DNA of 64,000 nt from an uncultured Bacteroidales bacterium (lineage in GTDB: Bacteria; Bacteroidota; Bacteroidia; Bacteroidales; Bacteroidaceae). Where the stretch lies: positions 62,001-126,000 of the forward strand of contig CADCDP010000003.1 of NCBI GenBank assembly GCA_902800305.1. The letters run 5' to 3'. Below the pieces are notes generated by a model. That model saw nothing but the letters and a program-made list of their open reading frames with translations, searched no databases and had not been told where the DNA came from. The position numbers and the translations under genes were made by a program. This document shows, piece by piece, positions 1 to 8,098 of this stretch (position 1 is its first letter; each line of letters starts with the position of its first letter).

Positions 1-653
1 TCAACCATCTGCACATTAACGGCAAGCAAATCATCCTCTCTGCAGACCGTCCTCCCATTGCGATTCAAGGTTTGGAAGACCGACTGCTTACTCGATTCAA
101 ATGGGGTATGCAAGCGGAGATAGAAAAACCCACACAGAATCTTCGCCTCAACATTCTGGCTGCAAAAGTTGACCAAGAAGGTCTTAACATTCCAGCGAAT
201 GTACTGAAATTCATTTCCGAGAATGTCGATGAGAGCATCCGAGACCTTGAAGGCATCATCAACTCCCTCATGGCTTATTCTGTCGTTTACAACTGCGACA
301 TTGACATGAAGCTTGTAGGAAAAGTCATGCCACGCTTTGTCGCTACTGCCGATAAGACCATCACCATCGACGATGTGAAAGAATGTGTGTGTAACTATTT
401 CAATCTGAAAGTCAGCCAACTCGATTCACGCACTCGAACCCAGCAAATAGCCTATGCGCGTCAAGTGGCCATGTACCTCTCTGATAAATTAACAGGCAAA
501 TCACATGTACAGATTGGAGTGAACATCGGCAACCGCAATCACGCTACAGTCATCCATGCCCTACGCCAAATTAAGGACATGATGGAAGTAGATGAGAAAA
601 CAAGGAAAAACATTGAAGAGTTGACAACTATCCTTCAGAGCATCAAAAAATAA
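1..653 (+). CDS. dnaA: DnaA, chromosomal replication initiator (C-terminal part)
   Basis: This is the 3' part of dnaA, about 217 codons; its start lies before the window, and the reading frame is open from base 3. DnaA binds DnaA boxes at oriC, melts the origin and recruits the replicative helicase. Visible parts are the end of the AAA+ domain (SADRPP and LLTRFKWGM, the sensor-2 side) and DNA-binding domain IV, with the family signature GNRNHATVIHALRQI close to the C-terminus. The usual bacterial form of that signature is GGRDHTTV, so RNHATV is a mild variant. A strong bidirectional terminator follows, shared with the convergent nitroreductase gene. No cluster of DnaA boxes was noticed in the nearby intergenic DNA, so I make no claim about an origin here. 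The identification is secure. Confidence 0.96.
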   Translation, partial: NHLHINGKQIILSADRPPIAIQGLEDRLLTRFKWGMQAEIEKPTQNLRLNILAAKVDQEGLNIPANVLKFISENVDESIRDLEGIINSLMAYSVVYNCDIDMKLVGKVMPRFVATADKTITIDDVKECVCNYFNLKVSQLDSRTRTQQIAYARQVAMYLSDKLTGKSHVQIGVNIGNRNHATVIHALRQIKDMMEVDEKTRKNIEELTTILQSIKK

Positions 654-721
654 GCATATCCCCATCAGAAAAGGGACGAAGAATCACCTTTTCTCCCTCA
701 TACATCGATATTTACGGATAA

Positions 722-757
722 AAGCAGGGCTTCCTCTAAAGGAAGCCCTGCTTTTTT
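722..757. terminator. Bidirectional rho-independent terminator between dnaA and nitroreductase
   Basis: A perfect 13-bp stem (722-734 with 741-753) has a 6-nt loop and is followed by a run of T on the plus strand; upstream A residues give the T-run on the other strand. The stop codon of the convergent nitroreductase gene (736-738) lies inside the loop, so the hairpin serves both genes. Confidence 0.9.
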
Positions 758-1473
758 AATGCCTCAATCAATCCTGCCGACATCGCTTCATTGTCTTTCT
801 TCGTGTACCGACAATCCGTAAACACCTGCGCAAGATTCTCCTTCTTGTTCACTTCCACAAACTTTCGGTTCTCCTCCAACTGCTCCTTATAATAATATAT
901 AATGTCCAGCTGGTTGGCCGTATAATCGTGATACGTCTCTTCATGAATATAAGCCAAATGCGGCAAACGGTCGGGCTGTTCGGGACACTCATCAGGCACA
1001 CCAACAGTGATAGTTGCCACAGGGAATGTCAACTTCGGTAATTTAAGCAAGTCAATAATCCCCTGCGGATTATACAAAGTTGTTCCCAAATAGCAAGTAC
1101 CCAACCCTGCCTCTTCAGCCAGCGTACAGAAAGCCTGCACATAAAGCAAAGTATCGCTCGCCGCATTCAGGAATGACAGAAAATTGTCATACCCAGCGTT
1201 TGCGTCACGCAACTGACACCATTCCGTAAAACGGTTAAAGTCCGCACAAAAAGTCAGCACAACGGGAGCACCCTTCACCATGGGCTGACCAAAATGAAGA
1301 GGCGACAACTTTTCCTTCATCTCCTCAGAACGAGTTACGATGACACTATAAAGCTGCATATTCCCCATCGTGGCAGCACGAGATGCCTGAAAAAGAAGAG
1401 ACTCTAATTGGGCTTCGGAGATATCATCCTTCTTATACTTTCGGATGGTACGTCTGTCCTTAAAAGTTACCAT
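736..1473 (-). CDS. NADPH-dependent nitroreductase family protein
   Basis: A 245-residue flavin-dependent oxidoreductase of the NfsA/FRP-like nitroreductase superfamily. The N-terminal FKDRRTIRKYK is the usual FMN phosphate-binding start (S/R-x-R-R-xx-R), and AGLGTCYLGT with TFPVATITVGVPDE corresponds to the FMN-contacting C-terminal core. Such enzymes use NAD(P)H to reduce nitro compounds, quinones or flavins; the natural substrate cannot be told from sequence. The C-terminal 50 residues (YYYKEQLEEN onwards) form a charged helical extension. The protein is cytoplasmic with no signal peptide. The gene is convergent with dnaA and its last codons sit in the shared terminator hairpin. Confidence 0.87.
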   Translation of the reverse strand: MVTFKDRRTIRKYKKDDISEAQLESLLFQASRAATMGNMQLYSVIVTRSEEMKEKLSPLHFGQPMVKGAPVVLTFCADFNRFTEWCQLRDANAGYDNFLSFLNAASDTLLYVQAFCTLAEEAGLGTCYLGTTLYNPQGIIDLLKLPKLTFPVATITVGVPDECPEQPDRLPHLAYIHEETYHDYTANQLDIIYYYKEQLEENRKFVEVNKKENLAQVFTDCRYTKKDNEAMSAGLIEALKKQGFL

Positions 1474-1541
1474 GTTAATGACGATTTACAATTTACTAAT
1501 CAGAATTTCATACAAAGATAGTCATTTCTTTCCGCTTTTAT

Positions 1542-1572
1542 TTTGCCATGTCAAAAAACTCTCGTATTTTTG
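1542..1572 (+). promoter_or_regulatory. Bacteroidetes-type promoter for the NrdJ-tail/folB/MFS operon
   Basis: TTTG at 1542-1545 and TATTTTTG (TAnnTTTG) at 1565-1572 are separated by exactly 19 nt, which is the Bacteroidetes housekeeping consensus. The predicted start of transcription is near 1579, about 32 nt before the ATG at 1611. Confidence 0.8.
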
Positions 1573-1610
1573 TCTTTACTTAACACTTTTACCACTATAA
1601 AATACCAGAT

Positions 1611-2282
1611 ATGGCATCTGTACAGTCTCTATCAACAACCATCTTAAACATTCTATCTGAGTTTGGAGAGAAAAAGCTAAAAAAGGCTTTAGCTCCCTAC
1701 GACCCCGACTTGGAAGAAAATGAAGAACGAGAGGAACTGTTGTCGCTGCTCGATAACGAAATTTACGCCTATCGTCCCCAATTCGAAATCACAGAGAAAC
1801 GCCCCATCAGTTTGGAATGCGATGTGGTCAAGTTCCAAAACAAAAAAGAGAAATGGGTCGCATTCGTGGGATTGCTCGACGGCTATCCTTACGAAATATT
1901 CACAGGTGTGCTCGACGATGAAGACGGCATTGCCCTTCCTAAGACTGTCTCTAAAGGGCACATCATCAAAACCATTGAAGCCGATGGCACTAAACGCTAC
2001 GACTTCACCTTCGTCAACCGCCGTGGTTACAAGACCACCATCGAAGGGCTGTCCGAACGATTCAACAAAGAATATTGGAACTACGCCAAGCTCATCAGTG
2101 GTATTCTTCGTTACAGAATGCCTTTAACACACGTTATCAAATTGGTTAGTTCTCTGCAACTTGAGAATGAGAATATAAACACATGGGCTAATGGTGTTGC
2201 CCGTGCCTTGAAGAAATACACGACAGGTGAAGATGACTCCTTTGAAGATATAGGCACCAAGGAAGAGAGCCATGCAGAATAA
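1611..2282 (+). CDS. Orphan NrdJ C-terminal (TSCPD-like) domain protein
   Basis: This 223-residue protein resembles the C-terminal part of the long adenosylcobalamin-dependent ribonucleotide reductase (NrdJ) of Bacteroidales. The matching blocks are KRPISLECDVVKFQNKKEKW, YEIFTGVLDDEDG, YWNYAKLISGILRYRMP and INTWANGVARALKKY. The roughly 600-residue radical-forming barrel is absent. So is the cysteine-rich zinc-ribbon/redox tail expected at the end of NrdJ; only one cysteine remains. The frame is intact, has its own consensus promoter, and overlaps folB by 11 nt, so it looks maintained rather than decaying. From memory, related genomes carry a full NrdJ near dnaA and nitroreductase; this suggests the catalytic part was lost here. 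It cannot be a ribonucleotide reductase by itself. A regulatory or nucleotide-binding role is possible but unproven. Confidence 0.68.
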   Translation: MASVQSLSTTILNILSEFGEKKLKKALAPYDPDLEENEEREELLSLLDNEIYAYRPQFEITEKRPISLECDVVKFQNKKEKWVAFVGLLDGYPYEIFTGVLDDEDGIALPKTVSKGHIIKTIEADGTKRYDFTFVNRRGYKTTIEGLSERFNKEYWNYAKLISGILRYRMPLTHVIKLVSSLQLENENINTWANGVARALKKYTTGEDDSFEDIGTKEESHAE

Positions 2283-2661
2283 AATCATTCTTCAAGGGGT
2301 CAGGCTCTACGCCTACCATGGCGTGATGGAACAAGAACGGAAAATCGGAGCCTATTTCACCATCGATGCCGAAGTGGAAACCGACTTTTCCTCTGCTATC
2401 GAGAGTGACCTTCTCGATGGCACGATAAGTTATGCCGACATTTTCACCATCATCAAACACGAAATGTCCATTCCATCCCACCTTCTGGAACATGTAGCTG
2501 GACGCATTGCCCAAGCCATTTTCGACCAATGGGTCACGGCACAATCTGTCCGTATCAAGATACTGAAAGAGAATCCGCCCATGGGTGCCGACTGTCAAGG
2601 TGCTGGGGTGGAATTAACAATGAACAATCCAAAAACTCTAAAACATATTATTAACAAATGA
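2272..2661 (+). CDS. folB: Dihydroneopterin aldolase
   Basis: A 129-residue cytoplasmic enzyme of folate synthesis that converts 7,8-dihydroneopterin to 6-hydroxymethyl-7,8-dihydropterin and glycolaldehyde. Family features are the N-terminal LQGVRLYAYHGVMEQERKIG (with the conserved GVxxxER), the SYADIF segment, LLEHVAGRIAQAI carrying the pterin-binding glutamate, and VRIKILKENPPM with the catalytic lysine. Its length is typical of bacterial FolB. It overlaps the preceding gene by 11 nt and the following MFS gene by the 4-nt ATGA, so all three are probably translated from one message. Confidence 0.94.
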   Translation: MQNKIILQGVRLYAYHGVMEQERKIGAYFTIDAEVETDFSSAIESDLLDGTISYADIFTIIKHEMSIPSHLLEHVAGRIAQAIFDQWVTAQSVRIKILKENPPMGADCQGAGVELTMNNPKTLKHIINK

Positions 2662-4127
2662 ACAATCAAACAATCAACAAGATGACCAATTATCGTTGGG
2701 TCATCTGTTCCATGCTCTTTCTTGCCACCACGGTCAACTACATGGATCGTCAGGTGCTCTCACTCACATGGAAAGACTTCATCGCGCTCGATTTCCATTG
2801 GTCGGATGCCGACTACGGCTTCATCACCGCCATCTTCTCCATCTTCTATGCCGTCATATCCCTCTTTGCCGGCAAGTTTATCGACTGGATGGGCACCAAG
2901 AAAGGCTATATCTGGGCCATCGTCATCTGGTCGATAGGCGCATGCCTCCATGCAGCTTGCGGATGGGCCACCATGCAGATTGTGGGCATCGAATCGACAG
3001 AAGCGCTTCAAGCTGTAGAGAAAGGCACTAAGCTCGCCCTCCTCATCAGCACGTGGAGCGTGTGGCTCTTCCTCGCTTGCCGCACCATTTTGGCTACTGG
3101 TGAGGCTGGCAACTTCCCTGCCGCCATCAAGGTGACCGCCGAATACTTCCCCAAGAAAGACCGTGCTTTGGCCACCTCCATTTTCAATGCAGGAGCCTCC
3201 GTGGGTGCGCTTGCTGCTCCCCTCACCATCCCTGTGTTGGCCGAAGCCATGGGTTGGGAGATGGCCTTCATCATTATCGGTGGTGTCGGCTTCATCTGGG
3301 CCATTCTTTGGGCTGTGCTTTACAACAAGCCAGCCGAGAGTAACCATGTGAACGAAGCAGAGTTAGCTTACATCCTGCAGGACAACAACGCACCTGCCGA
3401 AACCACGGCAGTCACCAACGTACCCACCCGCGAGCAAGCGAACGACAACCTCCAGATTCCTTTCTTCAAGTGCTTCACTTACCGTCAGACATGGGCGTTC
3501 ATCGTAGGCAAACTCCTTACCGATGGCGTTTGGTGGTTCTTCCTCTTCTGGGCACCCGCCTATTTCTCTGAACTTGGCTACAAGTCGTCCGACCCGATGG
3601 GACAGGCACTCATCTTCGTGCTCTACCTCATCGTCACCGTGGTCAGCATCGGCGGCGGCTACTTGCCTAAGTTCTTCGTGGAGAAGAAAAACATGGAGCC
3701 ATATTCTGGACGTATGCTCGCCATGCTCATCTTCGCCTTCTTCCCCATTTTCGCCATGTTTGCACAGCCATTGGCCGGCACCTCTGTCTGGTGGCCTTGT
3801 ATCATTATAGGTCTTGCAGGTGCTGGACACCAGTCATGGTCAGCCAACCTTTATTCCACCATCGGCGATATGTTCCCCAAATCGGCCATCGCCTCTATCA
3901 CGGGCATCGGCACCATGTTTGGTGGTCTCTGTTCCTTCGCCATCAACTGGGGGTCGGGTCTTCTCTTCACCTACGCTGAGGAACAAGGCACAGCCTTCGA
4001 GTTCTTTGGCGTGACAGGCAAACCTGCTGGCTATATGATTGTCTTCTGCTATTGCGCCGTGGCTTACCTCATCGCATGGGCACTGATGAAGACCCTTGTG
4101 CCCAAGTACAAGCCCATCACGAAGTAA
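2658..4127 (+). CDS. MFS transporter, anion:cation symporter type (hexuronate-like)
   Basis: A 489-residue inner-membrane transporter with about 12 hydrophobic helices. The start TNYRWVICSMLFLATTVNYMDRQVLS, with its NYxDR motif, is typical of the ACS family (ExuT, GudP, tartrate carriers), as is the GEAGNFPAAIKVTAEYFP segment in helix 4-5. Family members import hexuronates or other organic anions by proton symport. The exact substrate is unknown, but a hexuronate would suit the xylan locus further down the window. The start overlaps the folB stop (ATGA). A strong terminator hairpin follows 35 nt after the stop codon. Confidence 0.88.
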   Translation: MNNQTINKMTNYRWVICSMLFLATTVNYMDRQVLSLTWKDFIALDFHWSDADYGFITAIFSIFYAVISLFAGKFIDWMGTKKGYIWAIVIWSIGACLHAACGWATMQIVGIESTEALQAVEKGTKLALLISTWSVWLFLACRTILATGEAGNFPAAIKVTAEYFPKKDRALATSIFNAGASVGALAAPLTIPVLAEAMGWEMAFIIIGGVGFIWAILWAVLYNKPAESNHVNEAELAYILQDNNAPAETTAVTNVPTREQANDNLQIPFFKCFTYRQTWAFIVGKLLTDGVWWFFLFWAPAYFSELGYKSSDPMGQALIFVLYLIVTVVSIGGGYLPKFFVEKKNMEPYSGRMLAMLIFAFFPIFAMFAQPLAGTSVWWPCIIIGLAGAGHQSWSANLYSTIGDMFPKSAIASITGIGTMFGGLCSFAINWGSGLLFTYAEEQGTAFEFFGVTGKPAGYMIVFCYCAVAYLIAWALMKTLVPKYKPITK

Positions 4128-4161
4128 CATTTGCGGGCATTTTGCCCCCCAAAAAGCGTGA

Positions 4162-4207
4162 AACGAGAAAAAATTATCGAATAACGGTAATTTTTTCTCG
4201 TTTTTAT
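4162..4207 (+). terminator. Rho-independent terminator after the MFS gene, containing an operator-like palindrome
   Basis: An 18-bp stem with one G-U pair (arms 4162-4179 and 4185-4202) closes on a 5-nt AATAA loop and runs into TTTTT. The top of the stem reads TTATCG-AATAA-CGGTAA, almost identical to the free-standing palindrome at 4251-4267. Confidence 0.82.
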
Positions 4208-4238
4208 TTGGTGGTTATCCAAAGAAGTCTTACCTTTG
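4207..4238 (+). promoter_or_regulatory. Promoter for the 37-codon ORF/DUF2975/Xre/CPBP cluster
   Basis: TTTG (4207-4210), a 20-nt spacer and TACCTTTG (4231-4238) fit the Bacteroidetes consensus. The predicted start is near 4245, directly before the palindrome at 4251-4267. Confidence 0.78.
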
Positions 4239-4250
4239 TACCGAAATCAA

Positions 4251-4267
4251 TTATCGAATAACGATAA
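4251..4267. promoter_or_regulatory. Palindromic operator-like site TTATCG-N5-CGATAA
   Basis: A 17-bp interrupted palindrome lies about 6-22 nt downstream of the predicted transcription start, where a bound repressor would block transcription. The obvious candidate ligand is the Xre-type regulator encoded at 5146-5349. That link is inferred from position only. Confidence 0.5.
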
Positions 4268-4314
4268 AAACTTCAAAAGAAACAATATTATTCACCTAAA
4301 CATTATTTATTATT

Positions 4315-4428
4315 ATGGCAACAAGTAACAATTCCGAGTTTGAGTTTAAGGGCGGTTCCATGAACGGCTTCTTGATGTGTGTAATCGACGAACCTGCACA
4401 ACCCGTCGTCAACTCTGGTGTGAACTAA
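4315..4428 (+). CDS. Putative 37-residue peptide ahead of the DUF2975 gene
   Basis: A small ORF starts with ATG at 4315, shortly after a consensus promoter, and ends 34 nt before the DUF2975 gene. The product begins MATSNNSEFEFKGGSMNG, has one cysteine and one short hydrophobic patch (GFLMCVI), and shows no signal peptide or known motif. It is the first ORF of this transcript and could be a leader peptide, a small functional protein or chance. I do not recognise it. Confidence 0.4.
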   Translation: MATSNNSEFEFKGGSMNGFLMCVIDEPAQPVVNSGVN

Positions 4429-4462
4429 AAAGAAGTAAAAGGACTCAAAAATCGAGACAAAA

Positions 4463-5149
4463 ATGAAAAAGAAATTCAACTTATATTGCGGGCTTTTGAT
4501 AGCGGCTATCGTGTTTGGCATCGGCTTAAGCATGTTTGAGACAGGCTACTACATGGTGCAGGGTGGAATGGCCGGAGTGGAAGCATCGAGGAAGATGAGA
4601 CAGGCGGGAGAAAACCAGAAGCCCTTTGATGTATTCGAAAGAATCTCCAGGATAACACCTGTGGAGATGATGCCCAAGGGAGAATACCTAATGGAGTTTA
4701 ATACAGGAGACAGCATCGTCAATCTGAAAACAGGAGAAAAGATGCCCATCATGACCGGTCAAGGTCTGGTGATGCCCAAGAACGGCACTAACAGAATGAA
4801 AGTGATACAAGGCATCAGTTATCTGGGTTGTGTCTTCATTATTGTTTTCTTGGTGGCGTTCATCAAACTCGTTATCGCGGTGAACAAAGGGCGCATCTTC
4901 GAGAAAAGTATGGAGACACAGTTAGCTTGGGGCGGTTGGTCGGTGTTTGCCATGTATGTATTAGGCTGGGTGAGCGCATTGTTCAACTACTGCCACAACA
5001 TACAAGAGTTTGAGTTTGAGGCATACAACTTTTGTATCGTCCAAAAGCCAGACATCGCCCTACTCTATTCGGCCTTCGGCATGTTGCTGATGGGGCAGAT
5101 ATTCAAAATTGGCCGTCACATGAAAGAAGAACAGGATTTAACAATATGA
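4463..5149 (+). CDS. DUF2975 family membrane protein
   Basis: A 228-residue protein with four hydrophobic segments (about residues 8-30, 113-135, 153-172 and 195-215) separated by a polar extracytoplasmic stretch after the first. The order, and the gene coupled directly behind it (an Xre-type regulator sharing ATGA), are characteristic of DUF2975/HTH pairs. The molecular function of this family is not established; the pairing suggests a membrane partner of the small regulator. The start at 4463 (MKKKFN) gives a normal positively charged N-terminus. Confidence 0.75.
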   Translation: MKKKFNLYCGLLIAAIVFGIGLSMFETGYYMVQGGMAGVEASRKMRQAGENQKPFDVFERISRITPVEMMPKGEYLMEFNTGDSIVNLKTGEKMPIMTGQGLVMPKNGTNRMKVIQGISYLGCVFIIVFLVAFIKLVIAVNKGRIFEKSMETQLAWGGWSVFAMYVLGWVSALFNYCHNIQEFEFEAYNFCIVQKPDIALLYSAFGMLLMGQIFKIGRHMKEEQDLTI

Positions 5150-5349
5150 TAGTAGTAAACCTCGACGTAATGATGGCACGACGCAAGATGTCGTCGGGCG
5201 AACTGGCTGAACGCATCGGCATCACACCAGCCAACCTCTCTGTCCTAAAGACGGGGAAAGCCAAAGCCATGCGGTTCTCCACCCTGGAGCAAATCTGCCG
5301 AGTATTGGAGTGTCAGCCAGGAGACATTTTAGAGTATAAAGAAGAATAA
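5146..5349 (+). CDS. Small Xre/Cro-CI family transcriptional regulator
   Basis: A 67-residue helix-turn-helix protein. The HTH core is SGELAERIGITPANLSVLK, and the tail CRVLECQPGDILEY is the usual YozG/HTH_26-like ending. The start at 5146 overlaps the DUF2975 stop codon by ATGA and gives the normal family start MIVVNLDVMMARRKMS. A longer reading from 5032 would overlap DUF2975 by over 100 nt and is not believed. It probably controls its own operon; the palindrome at 4251-4267 is the natural candidate site. Confidence 0.86.
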   Translation: MIVVNLDVMMARRKMSSGELAERIGITPANLSVLKTGKAKAMRFSTLEQICRVLECQPGDILEYKEE

Positions 5350-5371
5350 AAAACAACAAAGTAAAAGAAAC

Positions 5372-6211
5372 ATGAAAAAAGTAATTTATCCCATATTCGC
5401 AGTGGTGGTTTTCCTCATCCTGCAAGCATTGGCTGGAGTGGCCGTTGCAGTCATAATTATCGTCTCCAACCCCGGAGAAGCCAAAGAGATAATGGGTTCG
5501 GGCGACCCCAACTCCTTTATGAATCTCATTACTCCTGAGGCATTGGGATGGGCTATCGCACTGAGCGGCATCGTAAGTGTGGGCATCGTTGCCCTGTTGA
5601 AAATGATTGACTGGAAGAACGTTCTCTGCTTCAAGTGCATCAACTGGAAATGGGGAGTCATCAGCATCATTGCCTCCATCGTCTGCATCTTCTGCCTCGG
5701 CATCTTAGAGGAAATAGCCGACCTGCCCAATCTGATGGAAGACACCTTCACCGATATGTCCAACTCGCTGACAGGAGCACTGTGCATCGGCTTGATTGGC
5801 CCCATCGTCGAAGAGTTCATTTTCCGCGAAGCCATCCTTGGCTATATGCTGCGTGGTGGCATCAACAAATGGGTGGCCATCATCGCCTCGGCACTCGTCT
5901 TTGGCATCATCCATCTGAACCCTGCCCAAGTGCCTTTTGCCGCTGCCATGGGAATAATTTTCGGCATCATATACTATAAGACCGGAAATATCGTTATTCC
6001 TTGTATATTGCACATTCTGAACAACAGCGTCGCCGTATGGCAGATGTACACGTTGGGCGAAGCTGCCAAGGACTTCAGCCTCATCGAATGGCTGGGCGGT
6101 CAGGGCTATGCCTTGGGCATTTTCTATCCAGGGATGATACTCAGCATCTTAAACCTCTTCTCATTCTGGAAACACTACCAACCGAAACAAACTAAACAAC
6201 TAAATAACTAA
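5372..6211 (+). CDS. CPBP family intramembrane glutamic endopeptidase
   Basis: A 279-residue polytopic membrane protein of the CPBP/Rce1 (abortive-infection-like) family. The three family motifs are present: EEFIFRE (E147, E148, R152), the second motif GIIHLNPAQ with H181, and the third motif HILNN with H214/N218. These residues form the active site of the glutamic intramembrane proteases. Members process prenylated proteins in eukaryotes; in bacteria they are tied to peptide maturation or bacteriocin immunity. It follows the Xre gene by 22 nt and precedes sppA by 19 nt, so a membrane proteolysis operon is plausible. The substrate is unknown. Confidence 0.88.
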   Translation: MKKVIYPIFAVVVFLILQALAGVAVAVIIIVSNPGEAKEIMGSGDPNSFMNLITPEALGWAIALSGIVSVGIVALLKMIDWKNVLCFKCINWKWGVISIIASIVCIFCLGILEEIADLPNLMEDTFTDMSNSLTGALCIGLIGPIVEEFIFREAILGYMLRGGINKWVAIIASALVFGIIHLNPAQVPFAAAMGIIFGIIYYKTGNIVIPCILHILNNSVAVWQMYTLGEAAKDFSLIEWLGGQGYALGIFYPGMILSILNLFSFWKHYQPKQTKQLNN

Positions 6212-6230
6212 ACAACCAAATAACTAAACA

Positions 6231-8015
6231 ATGAAACAGTTCTTTAAGTATGTGCTGGCCACTATCGTCGGCATCTTCATCGTCGGAGTCATCATCTCCA
6301 TCCTGTCCATCCTCAGCTTAGTGGGCATGGCAACCATGGGCAGCACCACTGCCTCAGTGAAAGACAACAGCGTCCTCGTCATCCAGTTGGAAGGCAGCAT
6401 CAACGAGCGCAGCGAAGAAAACCCCTTCGCACAGATTATCGGCAACAAAGCCCTCGAACAGCAGGGATTGGACGACATCCTCGCCGCCATCAAGAAGGCC
6501 AAGGATGAGGACAAAGTGAAAGGTATCTACATCGAGGCAGGCACCTTTGCCGGAGCTATGCCCGCCACACTGCAAGCCATCCGCAACGCTTTGGTTGACT
6601 TCAAAAAAGCTGGCAAGTTCATCGTCTCCTACGGCGACACCTACACACAGGGAACTTATTATCTCTGCTCCGTGGCTGACTCCGTGGTGGTGAACCCCCA
6701 AGGCATGATTGACTGGAGCGGTCTCAGCAGCCAAGTGACCTACTACAAAGACCTGCTCGAAAAGGTGGGTGTGGAAATGCAGGTGGTGAAGGTGGGCACT
6801 TATAAGAGTGCCGTTGAACCCTTCTTGCTCAACGAGATGAGCGAAGCCAACCGCGAGCAAATCCTGACTTACGACACAGAAATCTGGGGCGAGATGACCA
6901 AAGCCATCAGCAAGAGCCGTGGCATCAGCGTGGCCAAGCTCAACGAACTGGCCGACACCCTCATGCTGCTGCAAGACGCCCAACTCTACAAGAAAGAGAA
7001 GATGGTGGACAAACTCGCCTACAGCGACGATGTGCCTAACATGATTGCCCGCATGATGAAGGTGGACGACCCCGAAGACTACCACACCATGACTGTTTCC
7101 GACCTCGCCGGAGCTGCATCGAGCGAACCCAAAGGCACCAGCGGCAACGTGGTGGCTGTCTATTATGCCACAGGAGACATCGTGCAGGAGGCCTCCACAG
7201 GCTTCAACACAGAGCCTGAAATTGTGGGCAAGACCGTCATCAAAGACCTGCAGAAACTGGCTGAAGATGAGGACGTGAAGGCCGTTGTGCTCCGCGTCAA
7301 CTCAGGCGGAGGTTCTGCCTACGCCAGCGAACAAATCTGGCATCAAGTCATGAACATCAAGTCGAAGAAACCCATCGTGGTCAGCATGAGCGACATGGCA
7401 GCATCGGGTGGCTACTACATCAGCTGTGCCGCCAACTACATCTTCGCTGAACCAACCACCATCACAGGCTCCATCGGCATCTTCGGTATGTTCCCCAACG
7501 CCGGTCAGCTGCTCAACGACAAGCTGGGCGTACACTTCAGCACCGTGAAGACCAACAAGTTCTCCGACTTCGGCGACTTCACCCGTCCGTTCACCGAACA
7601 GGAACGTGCCAAGGCTCAGACGTACATCAACAACGGCTACGAGCTGTTCACCAAGCGTTGTGCTGACGGTCGCGGCATGAAGCAGGATGCCATCAAGAAG
7701 ATAGGCGAGGGCCGTGTCTGGACAGGTCTCCACGCTAAGCAGATTGGTCTCGTTGACGAACTCGGAGGTCTCGACCAAGCCATCGAAAAAGCCAAGAAGC
7801 TCGCCAATCTTGACGAAGCATCGGTGATGAACTACCCCGCCAAGTCGAACATCCTCGACAATTTGCTCAACGAAATGAAGGGTAACAGCTACGCCGACAA
7901 GCAACTCCGCGAAGCCCTCGGCGACTACTACATCTTCTTCTCCGACATGAAGAACGTCAACCAGAAGACGGGCATCCAAACCGCCCTCCCCTACTACTTG
8001 AGGTTCAACCTGTAA
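6231..8015 (+). CDS. sppA: Signal peptide peptidase SppA, 67K (long) type
   Basis: A 594-residue membrane-anchored serine protease with a single N-terminal transmembrane helix (about residues 5-30) followed by two S49 domains, as in the E. coli 67K enzyme. The Ser-Lys dyad is visible across the duplicated domains: K192 in VGTYKSAVEPF of the first half, and S392 in MAASGGYYIS of the second. SppA degrades signal peptides and other membrane-released peptides in the periplasm. The start has a normal signal-anchor (MKQFFKYVLATIVG). It is the last gene of the cluster; 526 nt of non-coding DNA follow and no obvious terminator was found directly behind it. Confidence 0.94.
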   Translation: MKQFFKYVLATIVGIFIVGVIISILSILSLVGMATMGSTTASVKDNSVLVIQLEGSINERSEENPFAQIIGNKALEQQGLDDILAAIKKAKDEDKVKGIYIEAGTFAGAMPATLQAIRNALVDFKKAGKFIVSYGDTYTQGTYYLCSVADSVVVNPQGMIDWSGLSSQVTYYKDLLEKVGVEMQVVKVGTYKSAVEPFLLNEMSEANREQILTYDTEIWGEMTKAISKSRGISVAKLNELADTLMLLQDAQLYKKEKMVDKLAYSDDVPNMIARMMKVDDPEDYHTMTVSDLAGAASSEPKGTSGNVVAVYYATGDIVQEASTGFNTEPEIVGKTVIKDLQKLAEDEDVKAVVLRVNSGGGSAYASEQIWHQVMNIKSKKPIVVSMSDMAASGGYYISCAANYIFAEPTTITGSIGIFGMFPNAGQLLNDKLGVHFSTVKTNKFSDFGDFTRPFTEQERAKAQTYINNGYELFTKRCADGRGMKQDAIKKIGEGRVWTGLHAKQIGLVDELGGLDQAIEKAKKLANLDEASVMNYPAKSNILDNLLNEMKGNSYADKQLREALGDYYIFFSDMKNVNQKTGIQTALPYYLRFNL

Positions 8016-8067
8016 GCATATTCAACACAAAAGTTGCGAATAAATACGAATCTTTTGTTCCCAATTC

Positions 8068-8098
8068 TTGACAAAGTGGAAAAAATTTCGTATATTTG
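8068..8098 (+). promoter_or_regulatory. Orphan promoter with no gene downstream
   Basis: TTG(ACA) at 8068-8073 and TATATTTG at 8091-8098 are 20 nt apart counted from TTG, close to the Bacteroidetes consensus. No open reading frame follows for about 440 nt, so it may drive a small RNA starting near 8105. There is a T7 run at 8141-8147. Confidence 0.45.

Noticed and set aside
654..1610. Replication origin near dnaA
   Set aside because: Only the 3' side of dnaA is in the window and no cluster of DnaA boxes or AT-rich unwinding element was seen.
5032..5349. Longer 105-residue form of the Xre regulator
   Set aside because: It would overlap the DUF2975 gene by over 100 nt; the ATG at 5146 gives the normal family start and an ATGA overlap.
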